Made by a program: the position numbers and the translations under genes
Shown here: positions 1-8,427 of the stretch, in pieces
Layout: each line of letters starts with the position of its first letter
Position numbering within the stretch: the first letter of the stretch is position 1
NCBI GenBank assembly: GCA_963828405.1
Contig: CAWHEG010000012.1
Span: forward strand, 62,001-126,000
Direction: 5' to 3'
Length of the DNA stretch: 64,000 bases
Origin: JANMJD01 sp963828405
Lineage (GTDB): Bacteria; Actinomycetota; Acidimicrobiia; Acidimicrobiales; Ilumatobacteraceae
Notes under the pieces: model-generated
The model's database searches: none
Seen by the model: only the letters and a program-made list of their open reading frames with translations
What the model was told of the DNA's origin: nothing

Positions 1-238
1 AGCATGCTCCGCTCGCCCGCCGGCGGCCGCCAGGGGCGAAAGACCACACGTTCGGTGCGAAGGGATGAGTCCTCACGATGTTGTCGGTGGCGCCGGTGAT
101 CAGCAACCGGTGCCGGTCTCGTTGTCGGCCCAGATGGCGAAGCTTGCCGATGACGCTCAAGCCGGGCTTGCCGTGCTCCTGGTCGCCGATATCTGATGGC
201 AATCACGCTCAGCTCGGTATCGCTCGCCGGCGGACAGG

Positions 239-271
239 TTGCAGCACGACCAACGGTGTGGCACAATTGTG
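239..271 (+). promoter_or_regulatory. Promoter/operator of the toxin-antitoxin pair
   Basis: A perfect 10-bp palindrome CACAATTGTG (262-271) ends three bases before the antitoxin ATG. A possible -35 TTGCAG (239-244) and -10 CACAAT (262-267) are 17 bp apart, which would put the start of transcription at or next to the ATG, so the mRNA may be leaderless. YefM/Phd antitoxins usually repress their own promoter by binding such palindromes. The operator role is inferred. Confidence 0.45.
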
Positions 272-274
272 TCC

Positions 275-553
275 ATGACGACTGATTCGCTGCGAAACGT
301 GAAGGACCGGTTTTCCGAATTCGTCGACCGCGTCGACCGCGAGCACGAACGGATCACCGTCACACGTAACGGGCGGCCGGCGGCGGTGCTGATCAGCCCC
401 GACGATCTCGAGAGCCTCGAAGAAACCCTCGAACTCCTCGGCGACCACGCTGCGATCAGAGAACTCGTCGAAGCCGAGGCCGCCGTCGCTTCCGGCGACG
501 TCATCCGGGGCGTCGACGCCGTCCGCTCGTTGCGGTCGTCGCCTACTCGATGA
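275..553 (+). CDS. Type II antitoxin, Phd/YefM family
   Basis: A 92-residue protein with the N-terminal Phd/YefM pattern: a short helix-strand DNA-binding part (residues about 1-50, containing RITVTRNGRPAAVLISPDD) and an acidic helical tail (DLESLEETLELL onward) that would wrap the toxin. Antitoxins of this family neutralise a RelE-like mRNase and repress their own operon. The stop overlaps the next start by four bases (ATGA), typical of translational coupling in toxin-antitoxin pairs. I chose the ATG at 275, next to the palindrome, over an upstream in-frame ATG at 239 because family members begin just before the 'SLRNVKDRFSEFV' segment. No separate Shine-Dalgarno is seen. Confidence 0.88.
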   Translation: MTTDSLRNVKDRFSEFVDRVDREHERITVTRNGRPAAVLISPDDLESLEETLELLGDHAAIRELVEAEAAVASGDVIRGVDAVRSLRSSPTR

Positions 554-828
554 CGGACACCGGCTACGAGCTCGTCGTCGCCCGACCCGCTGCACGGGCA
601 ATCGCCGAACATCTGCCTGAGGCGGTGAGTGCGGCGGTCATCGACTTCATCACCGGTGCACTCATCGAGAATCCCCACCGAGTCGGCCGGGAGCTACGTC
701 GCGAGCTCTCGGGCATCTACAGCGCACGTCGCGGGAGCTATCGCGTGCTTTTCCGGATCGACCAGCGCCATCGGACGGTGACGGTCCTGCGCATAGATCA
801 CCGCGGTGACGTATACAGAACGCTCTAA
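550..828 (+). CDS. RelE/ParE-family toxin
   Basis: A 92-residue basic protein of RelE/ParE size and pattern. It has an N-terminal helical hairpin (ARPAARAIAEHLPEAVSAAVIDFI) followed by beta strands with the family segment YSARRGSYRVLFRID and the C-terminal VLRIDHRGDVYR. RelE enzymes cut mRNA in the ribosomal A site; the basic residues R..SYRVLF and H..DVYR are those usually implicated. It overlaps the antitoxin gene by ATGA, so the two are co-translated. Whether it acts as an mRNase (RelE) or a gyrase poison (ParE) cannot be settled from sequence, although the YRVLFRI and HRGDVYR segments favour RelE. Confidence 0.88.
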   Translation: MTDTGYELVVARPAARAIAEHLPEAVSAAVIDFITGALIENPHRVGRELRRELSGIYSARRGSYRVLFRIDQRHRTVTVLRIDHRGDVYRTL

Positions 829-870
829 TCAGTCGGCTGTGGTGTTCTGCACCTGGTGTGCACCTGGAGG

Positions 871-1341
871 CTAGAACAGGGTCGCCGGCCCGTCGAACAC
901 ACCAGGCGGAGGGGCGGCGAGGAACGGACCGCGCGCCGCGGCCACGGCGAAGCCATCGACCATGTCGTTCATCCGGTCGCCGGAATGACCCTTGACCCAG
1001 GTGAACGACACGTCGGCCCGGGAGCGCACGAGATCGATGAGCGGCTCCCAGAGATCGCGGTTGGCGACAGGCTGGCGTTGGGAGTTCTTCCAGCCACGGG
1101 CCAGCCAGCCCCGCCACCAGTGATCTCGGAAGCAGTTGACGACGTACGTGGAGTCCGACACCACCTCGACGGGCCCCTCGAGCACTCGCAGCGCCTCGAG
1201 TACGGCCTGCACCTCCATGCGCTGGTTGGTCGTGTGCGGCGCGCCGCCCGACCCCCACGGCGCGCCGGCCGGCGAGACCGCCCAGGCCCATCCCCCCGGG
1301 CCGGGATTCCCCTGGCAGGCACCATCGGTGTACACAACCAT
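871..1341 (-). CDS. rnhA: Ribonuclease HI
   Basis: A 156-residue single-domain RNase H that cleaves the RNA strand of RNA-DNA hybrids (Okazaki primers, R-loops). The N-terminal motif YTDGACQGNPGPGG is diagnostic. The catalytic carboxylates are visible as D6, E43 (QRMEVQ), D63 (VSDSTYV) and D129 (NDMVDGFA), with the flexible-loop His at H119 (VKGHSGD), so the active site is complete. An in-frame GTG six bases upstream (1347) is an alternative start. The gene is divergent from aceE, with only about 50 bp between the starts. The reading frame stays open far upstream across aceE, but that part is a shadow of aceE. Confidence 0.93.
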   Translation of the reverse strand: MVVYTDGACQGNPGPGGWAWAVSPAGAPWGSGGAPHTTNQRMEVQAVLEALRVLEGPVEVVSDSTYVVNCFRDHWWRGWLARGWKNSQRQPVANRDLWEPLIDLVRSRADVSFTWVKGHSGDRMNDMVDGFAVAAARGPFLAAPPPGVFDGPATLF

Positions 1342-1392
1342 CTTCACGGGCTCTGACGGTATCGGCACCGCGTCGTGCGAGAATGGGTTCCT

Positions 1393-4107
1393 ATGATTTT
1401 CGACGGCTTCGTCCATCAGCTGCCCGACACCGATCCGGGTGAGACGATCGAGTGGCTCGACAGCCTCGACGCGGTGATCGAGACCCACGGCAAGACGCGG
1501 GCGAGATTCCTGCTCTCGAAACTGCTCGAGCGGGCCCGCGAGGCGCAGGTGAGCTTCCCGGCGACCGTCTCGACGCCGTACGTCAACACCATTCCCCGGG
1601 AGAACGAGCCATGGTTCCCGGGCGACGAGTACCTCGAGCGGCGGATCCGCGCGTACATCCGTTGGAACGCAGCGGCGATGGTGGTCAACGCCAACAAACG
1701 GGCCGAGGGCATCGGCGGCCACCTGTCGACCTTCGCCAGCTCGGCCAGCCTGTACGAGATCGGCTTCAACCACTTCTTCAAGGGCAAGGAGGACGGCCAG
1801 GCCGGCGACCACATCCTCTTCCAGGGGCATGCCGCACCCGGCATCTACGCCCGTGCCTTTCTCGAGGGACGCCTGACCGAGGACGACCTCGACCACTTCC
1901 GCCGGGAGATCGGCCGGCCGGGCCGGGGTTTGTCGAGCTACCCCCACCCCCGTCTGATGCCGAACTTCTGGGAGTTCCCCACCGTCTCGATGGGCCTCGG
2001 ACCGATCTCGGCGATCTACCAGGCGCGGTTCAACCGGTACCTGCTCAACCGGAAGATCGACGACACCAGCGGGTCGCGGGTCTGGGCGTTCCTCGGCGAC
2101 GGCGAGTGCGACGAGCCCGAGTCGCTGGGCGCGCTGACGATGGCGTCGCGTGAACGGCTCGACAACCTCGTGTTCGTGGTCAACTGCAACCTGCAGCGAC
2201 TCGACGGCCCGGTGCGCGGCAACGGCAAGATCATCCAGGAGCTCGAGGCGGTGTTCCGCGGCGCCGGCTGGAACGTGATCAAGGTCATCTGGGGCTCCAA
2301 GTGGGACGACATCATCGCCCGCGACAACGACGGCGCCCTGCTCAACAAGATGAACACCACGGTCGACGGCGAGTTCCAGCGGCTCACCCACGCCGACGGT
2401 CAGGTCATTCGGGAGGAGTTCTTCGGGCCCGACCCGCGGTTGCGCAAGATGGTCGAGCACCTCACCGACGAGGAACTGCGGGTCCTGCCCCGCGGCGGCC
2501 ACGACTACCGCAAGCTGTATGCCGCCTACAAGGCGGCGATGGACAACCTCGGCTCGGGCGCCCCGACGGTCATCCTGGCCAAGACGGTCAAGGGGTGGAC
2601 GCTCGGCCCCGAGATCGAGGCCCGCAACGCCACCCATCAGATCAAGAAGATGACCAAGGATCAGCTGATGGTGCTGCGCGACCGGCTGTACCTGCATGAC
2701 GAGATCCCCGATGCGGCGCTCGACGGCGACGACGCTCCGTACTACCGACCGCCCGCCGATTCGGTGGAGTACCAGTACATGGTCGAGCGCCGCCGGGCAC
2801 TGGCCGGGGCCGTGCCGACTCGCACCACACGGGTGCGCAAGGCGATGAACCTGCCCGGCGACGGGCCGTTCGCCGAGATCCTCGGCGGCTCCGGCAACCA
2901 GCCGGTGTCGACGACGACGGCGTTCACCCGCCTGCTGCGCAACCTGGCCCGCGACCCGCAGATCGGCGAGCGCATCGTGCCGATCATCCCCGACGAGGCC
3001 CGCACGTTCGGCATGGACGCGCTGTTCAAGGAGCTGCGGATCTACGCCTCGCAGGGCCAGAAGTACCGGCCGATCGACGCCAACCTGATGCTCTCCTACG
3101 CCGAGGCCACCGACGGTCAGATCCTCGAGGAGGGCATCACCGAGGCGGGGGCGATGTCGAGCTTCATCGCCGCAGGTACGAGCTACGCCCACCGCGGCGT
3201 GCCGATGGTGCCCTTCTACACCTTCTACTCGATGTTCGGGTTCCAGCGGGTCGGCGATCTCATCTGGCAGGCCGCCGACGCCCGCACGAGGGGGTTCCTC
3301 CTCGGCGCCACGGCCGGGCGCACCACGCTGATGGGTGAGGGTCTGCAGCACCAGGACGGTCACTCGCTCGTCCTCGCCTCGACCGTGCCCCCGTGCCAGG
3401 CGTACGACCCGGCCTTCGCCTACGAGACCGCGGTCATCGTGCAGCGCGGTCTCGAGCGGATGTACGGCGCCGAACCCGAGGACGTCTTCTACTACCTGAC
3501 GCTGTACAACGAGAACACGCCGATGCCCGCCATCCCCGAGCGCGACGGGATCGGCGACGAGATCATGGGTGGGCTCTACCGGTGGGCCGCGGGCCCCGAC
3601 GGGTCGACCCGACGGGCGACGATCGTCTTTTCCGGGTCGGCCCACCTGGCGGCGCGGGAGGCCGCCGAGATCCTCGCCCGGGACTACGACGTCGGCGCCG
3701 AGCTGTGGTCGGCCCCGTCGTACAAGATCCTGCGCGAGGAGGCCCTCGACGCAGAACGCTGGAACCGGCTGCATCCCGAGCAGCCGCCGCGCACACCGCG
3801 AGTCGCCCGGCTGCTCGCCGACGCCCCCGGGCCGGTCATCGCCGTCACCGACTTCATGAAGATCGTGCCCGAGCAGGTCGCCCGCTTCCTGCCCGGCAAG
3901 ATGTTCATCCCCCTCGGCACCGACGGCATGGGCCGCTCCGACACCCGTGAGGCGCTGCGCCGGTTCTTCGAGGTCGACGCGCCGAGCATCGTGGTGGCCG
4001 TGCTCTCGGGCCTCGCCGCGCTCGGCGAGATCAAGACCGAGGTCGTCGCTCAGGCCATCGCCCGGCACGGGGTCGACCCCGAGGCCGACAACCCGTACCT
4101 CGTGTGA
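1393..4107 (+). CDS. aceE: Pyruvate dehydrogenase E1 component, homodimeric type
   Basis: A 904-residue thiamine-diphosphate enzyme that decarboxylates pyruvate and passes the acetyl group to the lipoyl domain of E2. The length fits the single-chain (alpha2) E1 family of enterobacteria and actinobacteria. The ThDP/Mg motif GDGECDE begins near residue 235, followed by the conserved RLDNLVFVVNCNLQRLDGPV segment. The C-terminal half carries the transketolase-type pyrimidine domain (EGITEAGAMSSFIAAGTSY) and the C-terminal domain ending HGVDPEADNPY. No lipoyl domain is fused. An upstream in-frame GTG at 1375 is an alternative start. E2 and E3 genes are not adjacent. The stop overlaps the next gene by GTGA. 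Confidence 0.96.
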   Translation: MIFDGFVHQLPDTDPGETIEWLDSLDAVIETHGKTRARFLLSKLLERAREAQVSFPATVSTPYVNTIPRENEPWFPGDEYLERRIRAYIRWNAAAMVVNANKRAEGIGGHLSTFASSASLYEIGFNHFFKGKEDGQAGDHILFQGHAAPGIYARAFLEGRLTEDDLDHFRREIGRPGRGLSSYPHPRLMPNFWEFPTVSMGLGPISAIYQARFNRYLLNRKIDDTSGSRVWAFLGDGECDEPESLGALTMASRERLDNLVFVVNCNLQRLDGPVRGNGKIIQELEAVFRGAGWNVIKVIWGSKWDDIIARDNDGALLNKMNTTVDGEFQRLTHADGQVIREEFFGPDPRLRKMVEHLTDEELRVLPRGGHDYRKLYAAYKAAMDNLGSGAPTVILAKTVKGWTLGPEIEARNATHQIKKMTKDQLMVLRDRLYLHDEIPDAALDGDDAPYYRPPADSVEYQYMVERRRALAGAVPTRTTRVRKAMNLPGDGPFAEILGGSGNQPVSTTTAFTRLLRNLARDPQIGERIVPIIPDEARTFGMDALFKELRIYASQGQKYRPIDANLMLSYAEATDGQILEEGITEAGAMSSFIAAGTSYAHRGVPMVPFYTFYSMFGFQRVGDLIWQAADARTRGFLLGATAGRTTLMGEGLQHQDGHSLVLASTVPPCQAYDPAFAYETAVIVQRGLERMYGAEPEDVFYYLTLYNENTPMPAIPERDGIGDEIMGGLYRWAAGPDGSTRRATIVFSGSAHLAAREAAEILARDYDVGAELWSAPSYKILREEALDAERWNRLHPEQPPRTPRVARLLADAPGPVIAVTDFMKIVPEQVARFLPGKMFIPLGTDGMGRSDTREALRRFFEVDAPSIVVAVLSGLAALGEIKTEVVAQAIARHGVDPEADNPYLV

Positions 4108-6383
4108 GCCGCGCCCCCACCGGGCGGGACTCGGCTTGGTGGGCCCGCCGGTTCGAGGAGGTCGCCGTCGTCCTGGCGACCGCCTGGGTCGCCCGGCCGT
4201 TCATCCGGCCGGGCCGTTACGTGACCGGCTTCGACACCGCGGTCTACAGCGGCCCCAACCTGCGTTTCACCCTGCAGGAACTGACCCACGGCCGGATTCC
4301 GCTGTGGAACGACACGATCTTCGGCGGTGCCCCCCACCTCGGCAACACCCAGACCGGGGCCCTCTACCTGCCCAAGCTGCTCGTCGCCGGGATGAACCTC
4401 AACCGGGCGATGAGCCTGCTCGTCGCCGCCCACCTGCTGCTCCTCGCCTGCGGGATGCTCGCCGTCATGCGCCGGCTCGGCTGCCGCCCGCCTGCCGGCT
4501 TCGTCGCCGCGTTCGCCGCGGTCGCCTGCGGAGCGGTGCTGACCCGCACGATCCAGTTCGAGCAGATCCTGGTCATCGCCTGGGCACCGGCGGTGATGGT
4601 CGCCATCCACGCCGTGCTGACCACGTCGCGGCCGTGGAGGGCGTCCGGCGTCGCCGCCCTGGTCTTCGCCGGTGCGGTGCTCGCCGGCCACCCGCAGATG
4701 ACCTACCTCGTCGGGGCGATCGCCGCGGCGTGGACCGTCGGCGTCGGCGTGGCGGCACGGGCGCCGCGCCGTCTCGGTCATCTGGCGGCGGCCGGCCTCG
4801 CCGCCGGGCTGCTCCTCGGGCTGCAGTTGCTCGCCACGCGGGCGGCCACCGCTTCGAGCGCGATCACCGGCGGCCGGTCGCTCGACTCGTTGCGGCTCCC
4901 CGACCGTTCGATCCAGCCGGGACTGATGGCGCGTGTCCTGCTCGGCACCGTCGCCGACACCGATCCGGGCTACAACGCCGGGGCCTTCGAGACGGTGGGC
5001 TACGTGGGCGCCGCGGTGCTCGCCCTGGCCGTCGCCGGACTCGTCACGAACGCCCGGCGCGGTCCACGCCGGGCGGTCGCCCTGAGCACGGCCGCCCTGG
5101 CCGTCGTCTCGGCGGTCCTCGCCACCGGTTCGCGCACCGGCCTGTTCGATCTCCTCTACCACCACCTGCCGGGATTCGACCTGATGCGCGTCTCCGGGCG
5201 GTGGATCACGGTCACCGACCTGTCGCTGGCCGTGCTGGCCGGCCTGGGCATCGACGGGCTGCGTCGCCGTGAAGGTGGCCGTAGCAGCCTCCTCGCCATC
5301 GGCGCCGCCTCCCTGGCCACGGCGCTGCTGGCGCTCACCGGGCGGGTCTCGGTCGATGCGACGGCCGTGAGCGGTTGGTTGGTCGGCGCCGCACTGGTCG
5401 CCGCCGGCATCTGGCTGGCCACCGGCCCGACCACCGGCCCGACCCGCCGTCGGCGGGCGCCGGCCGGCGCGGCGTGGATCCTGCCGCTGCTCGGGGTCGG
5501 ATTCGAGCTCGGGGTCGCCAACCGGCACTCGCTGAACCTCACCCTCGCCTCGGGCGCCAGCTTCACCAACTACACCTCGGCGCCGACGGAGTGGCTCAAG
5601 GGCCAGCCGGGCCTGGTGCTCGCCCTCACCGGCGACCGGATCGGCGACACGGCATACCTGTTGCCGACGTTGCGGCCGAATGCCAACACGCTCTACGGCA
5701 TCCGCTCGATCGACGGCTACGACGGCGGGGTGCAGGTCTCCGAGCGCTGGCTGGCGATGGTCGGGTCGTTCAACGGCGCGGCCAACTTCGAGCTGACGAT
5801 GCGCGCCCAGATGCCCGCGGTGCTCGAACCCTCGGCCCTCGCCCGCTACGGCGTGAGGTGGGTGATGATCGACACCGGGATGGCCCCCGACCGCCTGCCC
5901 GGCTGGCGGGGGCCGGTCGCCGCCGATCCCGTCGTCGAGGTGTTCGAGAACCCGGCATGGGTGGGCGAGGGCGTGCTGCGCCCCCCGGGGACCGCCGACG
6001 AGGTCGCCGTCGCGCTGCGCCGGCGGTCCCCGCGGGCGATCGACGCCGAGGTCTCGTCCGACCGGGCCGGACGGCTCGTCGTCTCGGCCCAGTGGGACGC
6101 CGGCTGGCGCGTGTCGGTCGACGGCCGGCCGGCGGCCATCGTCGCCGCCGACGGCTTCATGCTCGGTGTCGACCTGCCGGCGGGCGACCACCGGGTCCGG
6201 TTCAGGTACCGGCCGGGCTGGCTCGTACCCGGCGTGACCAGCATGTTGCTCGGCACGGCGGCCGTCGCCGCGATGCTCCTCGCCGATCGGCGCCGTGGCG
6301 GGCTCGGGTCAGGCCTTGCCACCGGTCATCCGCCGGACGAGCGGTTGCAGGCGCCGGACGCCGAGGCGCTGCCCGACCGGTGA
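4104..6383 (+). CDS. YfhO-like multi-pass membrane protein
   Basis: A 759-residue integral membrane protein. About eleven hydrophobic segments fill the first 480 residues (for example around LVAAHLLLLACGMLAV and GVAALVFAGAVLAGH). A roughly 220-residue extracytoplasmic region follows, then one last membrane segment near the C terminus (MLLGTAAVAAMLLAD) and a basic tail. This layout matches the bacterial YfhO family (GT-C-like proteins implicated in glycosylating lipoteichoic acid or other envelope polymers). The GTG start overlaps the aceE stop by four bases, an odd pairing with no metabolic logic. The 3' end overlaps the convergent glycosyltransferase gene by 75 bases. The glycosyltransferase role is inferred from the family only. 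Confidence 0.7.
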   Translation: MSRAPTGRDSAWWARRFEEVAVVLATAWVARPFIRPGRYVTGFDTAVYSGPNLRFTLQELTHGRIPLWNDTIFGGAPHLGNTQTGALYLPKLLVAGMNLNRAMSLLVAAHLLLLACGMLAVMRRLGCRPPAGFVAAFAAVACGAVLTRTIQFEQILVIAWAPAVMVAIHAVLTTSRPWRASGVAALVFAGAVLAGHPQMTYLVGAIAAAWTVGVGVAARAPRRLGHLAAAGLAAGLLLGLQLLATRAATASSAITGGRSLDSLRLPDRSIQPGLMARVLLGTVADTDPGYNAGAFETVGYVGAAVLALAVAGLVTNARRGPRRAVALSTAALAVVSAVLATGSRTGLFDLLYHHLPGFDLMRVSGRWITVTDLSLAVLAGLGIDGLRRREGGRSSLLAIGAASLATALLALTGRVSVDATAVSGWLVGAALVAAGIWLATGPTTGPTRRRRAPAGAAWILPLLGVGFELGVANRHSLNLTLASGASFTNYTSAPTEWLKGQPGLVLALTGDRIGDTAYLLPTLRPNANTLYGIRSIDGYDGGVQVSERWLAMVGSFNGAANFELTMRAQMPAVLEPSALARYGVRWVMIDTGMAPDRLPGWRGPVAADPVVEVFENPAWVGEGVLRPPGTADEVAVALRRRSPRAIDAEVSSDRAGRLVVSAQWDAGWRVSVDGRPAAIVAADGFMLGVDLPAGDHRVRFRYRPGWLVPGVTSMLLGTAAVAAMLLADRRRGGLGSGLATGHPPDERLQAPDAEALPDR

Positions 6384-7058
6384 GTAGGCGATGATGCAGA
6401 ACAGCGCCTGGATGCCGTCGCGCCAGCCGATCTTCTTGCCCTCGGCATACGTCCGCCCGCTGTAGGAGATCCCCACCTCGAACACCCGCCACTCACCGGT
6501 GGCGATCTTGGCCGTGATCTCCGGTTCGATGCCGAACCGGTTCTCCTGCAGCTCGAAGCTGCGCAGCACCTCGACCCGGAACGCCTTGTAGCAGGTCTCC
6601 ATGTCGGTCAGGTTGAGGTTGGTGAACATGTTCGACGCCGTGGTCAGGAAGCGGTTGCCGACCGAGTGCCAGTAGTAGAGCACCCGGTGGGGGCGCCCGC
6701 CGAGGAAGCGGGAGCCGTAGACGACGTCGGCCTGGCCGCTGAGCAGCGGTTCCATCAGCAGGCCGAACTCGGCCGGGTCGTACTCGAGGTCGGCGTCCTG
6801 GACGATCACGAACGGGCCGGCGGCCTCGGCGAACCCGCGGCGCAGCGCCGCGCCCTTGCCCTGGTTGTGGGGCTGCAGCAGCACCCGGACACGTGGATCG
6901 GACCACTCGGCGAGCAGCTCGCGGGTGCCGTCGGTCGAGCCGTCGTCGACGACGACGACCTCGGACGTGAACGGCGATTTGAGCACCGAGGCGATGACTT
7001 CGTTGATCGTCGCCCGCTCGTTGTAGCACGGGATGACGACGCTGAGGCAAGCAACCAA
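6309..7058 (-). CDS. GT2 glycosyltransferase, polyprenyl-phosphate sugar transferase type
   Basis: A 249-residue GT-A enzyme resembling dolichyl/polyprenyl-phosphate mannosyl- or glucosyltransferases. The order of motifs is LSVVIPCYNE near the N terminus, VVVDDGSTDGT, the acceptor-loop segment NQGKGAALRRGF, the metal-binding DADLEYDP, and GSRFLGG. No C-terminal membrane helices are seen, so it would act at the inner face of the membrane. I chose the TTG start at 7058 because a GGAG sits seven bases upstream and the catalytic fold begins immediately after it; longer in-frame starts would add an unrelated Arg-rich extension. Its 3' end overlaps the YfhO-like gene on the other strand. Confidence 0.82.
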   Translation of the reverse strand: MVACLSVVIPCYNERATINEVIASVLKSPFTSEVVVVDDGSTDGTRELLAEWSDPRVRVLLQPHNQGKGAALRRGFAEAAGPFVIVQDADLEYDPAEFGLLMEPLLSGQADVVYGSRFLGGRPHRVLYYWHSVGNRFLTTASNMFTNLNLTDMETCYKAFRVEVLRSFELQENRFGIEPEITAKIATGEWRVFEVGISYSGRTYAEGKKIGWRDGIQALFCIIAYSPVGQRLGVRRLQPLVRRMTGGKA

Positions 7059-7156
7059 TTCAATTCTCCAGGGGCGGCGGGACACCCCGATCGTAGTGAG
7101 TGGCGAGCCACCGACATGCCTCCGTCGCCGCCGACCGTCGGGATTACGCTGGCCGT

Positions 7157-7747
7157 GTGGCACTCTCCGGGACGCTGCACATCACCGGCGACGCCGATGC
7201 CGACGGCCTGCTCAACCATGACGGAACTGCCCTGCTGATCGGGATGCTCCTCGACCAACAGGTCCCGATGGAGTGGGCCTTCGCCGGTCCCGCCAAGCTG
7301 CTCGGCCGCCTCGGGCACCTCGATGCCCGGCGGATCGCGGCGATGGATCCCGCGGAGTTCGTCGCCGTGTGCTGCGCCAAGCCGGCGATCCACCGGTTCC
7401 CGGCGTCGATGGGCCGCCGGATCCACCAGCTGTGCGCCGCGCTCGTCGACGACTTCGGCGGCCGGGGTGAGAACGTCTGGGAAGGCGTGTCCACCGGCGA
7501 CGAGCTGTACGGACGGCTGCGGAGCCTGCCCGGTTACGGCGAGGAGAAGGCGAGGATCTTCGTGGCGATCCTCGCCAAGCGGATGGGCGTGGGCCCCGAG
7601 GGGTGGTGCGAGGCGGCCGGCAAGTTCGGCGACGACGTGCCCCGCTCCGTGGCCGACATCCACTCCCCCGAGTCGCTCGCCCTGGTTCGTGAGTGGAAGC
7701 GGGCCCAGAAGGCGGCGAAGAGGGACAAGCAGGACAGACCCCTCTAG
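7157..7747 (+). CDS. HhH-GPD-type base-excision repair protein
   Basis: A 196-residue protein of the actinobacterial HhH-GPD group. The N-terminal part has the family segment LLIGMLLDQQVPMEWAF, and a helix-hairpin-helix is seen at RLRSLPGYGEEKARIFVAIL. These are predicted DNA glycosylases that flip and excise damaged bases; the exact substrate is not known. The GTG start at 7157 is supported by the conserved N terminus (ALSGTLHITGDADADGLL); an upstream in-frame ATG would add unrelated residues and run into the divergent promoter space. The stop is three bases from the convergent methyltransferase gene. Confidence 0.85.
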   Translation: MALSGTLHITGDADADGLLNHDGTALLIGMLLDQQVPMEWAFAGPAKLLGRLGHLDARRIAAMDPAEFVAVCCAKPAIHRFPASMGRRIHQLCAALVDDFGGRGENVWEGVSTGDELYGRLRSLPGYGEEKARIFVAILAKRMGVGPEGWCEAAGKFGDDVPRSVADIHSPESLALVREWKRAQKAAKRDKQDRPL

Positions 7748-7750
7748 CGG

Positions 7751-8398
7751 CTACCCGGACCGCTGGGCGATGTGCAACATCTGCCCGGCCATCGGGCGAT
7801 ACGGCAACTTCAGGTAGAGCGGCACCAGCCGGCTGCCGCCACGCAGCCGGGACTTCATCGTCATCGGCAGGAACCGAGGCTCGACGTGGACCAAGTCGAA
7901 TCCCTGGGCGACCAGCAGGTCCGACAGCGAGCGGTCGGTGAAGATCGTGCGGTGGGTGTAGTCGTCGAAGTACGTCTTCGCGGCGAGCCGGAAGTTCGGC
8001 TGGACGAGAACTATCCGCCCGCCGGGGCTGAGCACCCGGTGGACCTCTGCGAGACAGCGATCAACGACGTCGTGATCGAGATGCTCGAGGAAGTTGCTGG
8101 CAAAGACCACTTGGAACGATCCATCGGCGAACCGGGAGAGGTCGGTCGCGTCGCCGACGCACGCCTCGACATCGCCCGGGAGGAACTCGGGCAGTTGCGG
8201 GTTGTGGTCGAGCCCGACCCGTCGCCCGGTGGTCTTCACGCTGGCGATGAAGTCGCCATAGCCGCAGGCCAGGTCGAGCACCGCGGCGCTGCCGGGGATC
8301 CATTGCTGCAGGTAGGCCGTGACGTGGCCCCACACGGTAGCCCGCACGGGATCGAAGGCCAGGCGGGTCGAGAAGTACTTGGAGACGTCGTCAGCCAT
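7751..8398 (-). CDS. Class I SAM-dependent methyltransferase
   Basis: A 215-residue methyltransferase. The SAM-binding motif I is VLDLACGYGDF, followed by the acidic loop (GLDHNPQL), motif II around VVFASNFLEHLDH and the post-II segment HRVLSPGGRIVLVQPN. It belongs to the Methyltransf_11/23 type often found in surface-glycan clusters, where it could methylate a sugar or a lipid carrier; the substrate cannot be told. The ATG at 8398 is used because the conserved region begins close behind it. The gene starts 30 bases after the stop of the upstream GT2 gene on the same strand, so the two are probably co-transcribed with the GT-C gene at 9.1-10.6 kb. Confidence 0.85.
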   Translation of the reverse strand: MADDVSKYFSTRLAFDPVRATVWGHVTAYLQQWIPGSAAVLDLACGYGDFIASVKTTGRRVGLDHNPQLPEFLPGDVEACVGDATDLSRFADGSFQVVFASNFLEHLDHDVVDRCLAEVHRVLSPGGRIVLVQPNFRLAAKTYFDDYTHRTIFTDRSLSDLLVAQGFDLVHVEPRFLPMTMKSRLRGGSRLVPLYLKLPYRPMAGQMLHIAQRSG

Positions 8399-8427
8399 CG
8401 CGGCCGCAGTGTACCGAACGTGCCCGA

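Noticed and set aside
1..238. Partial gene at the left window edge (small frames)
   Set aside because: Frames here are short, in several phases, with no recognisable motif. Nothing could be supported.
1342..4068. Minus-strand open frame upstream of RNase HI, over 900 codons
   Set aside because: It lies entirely opposite aceE, is made of Arg/Gly/Asp/Val-rich low-complexity sequence, and is a product of GC-rich codon structure. Only the last 157 codons (rnhA) are real.
4050..6191. Minus-strand open frame of 713 codons
   Set aside because: Antisense to the YfhO-like gene; Arg/Gly/Asp/Gln-rich with no fold pattern.
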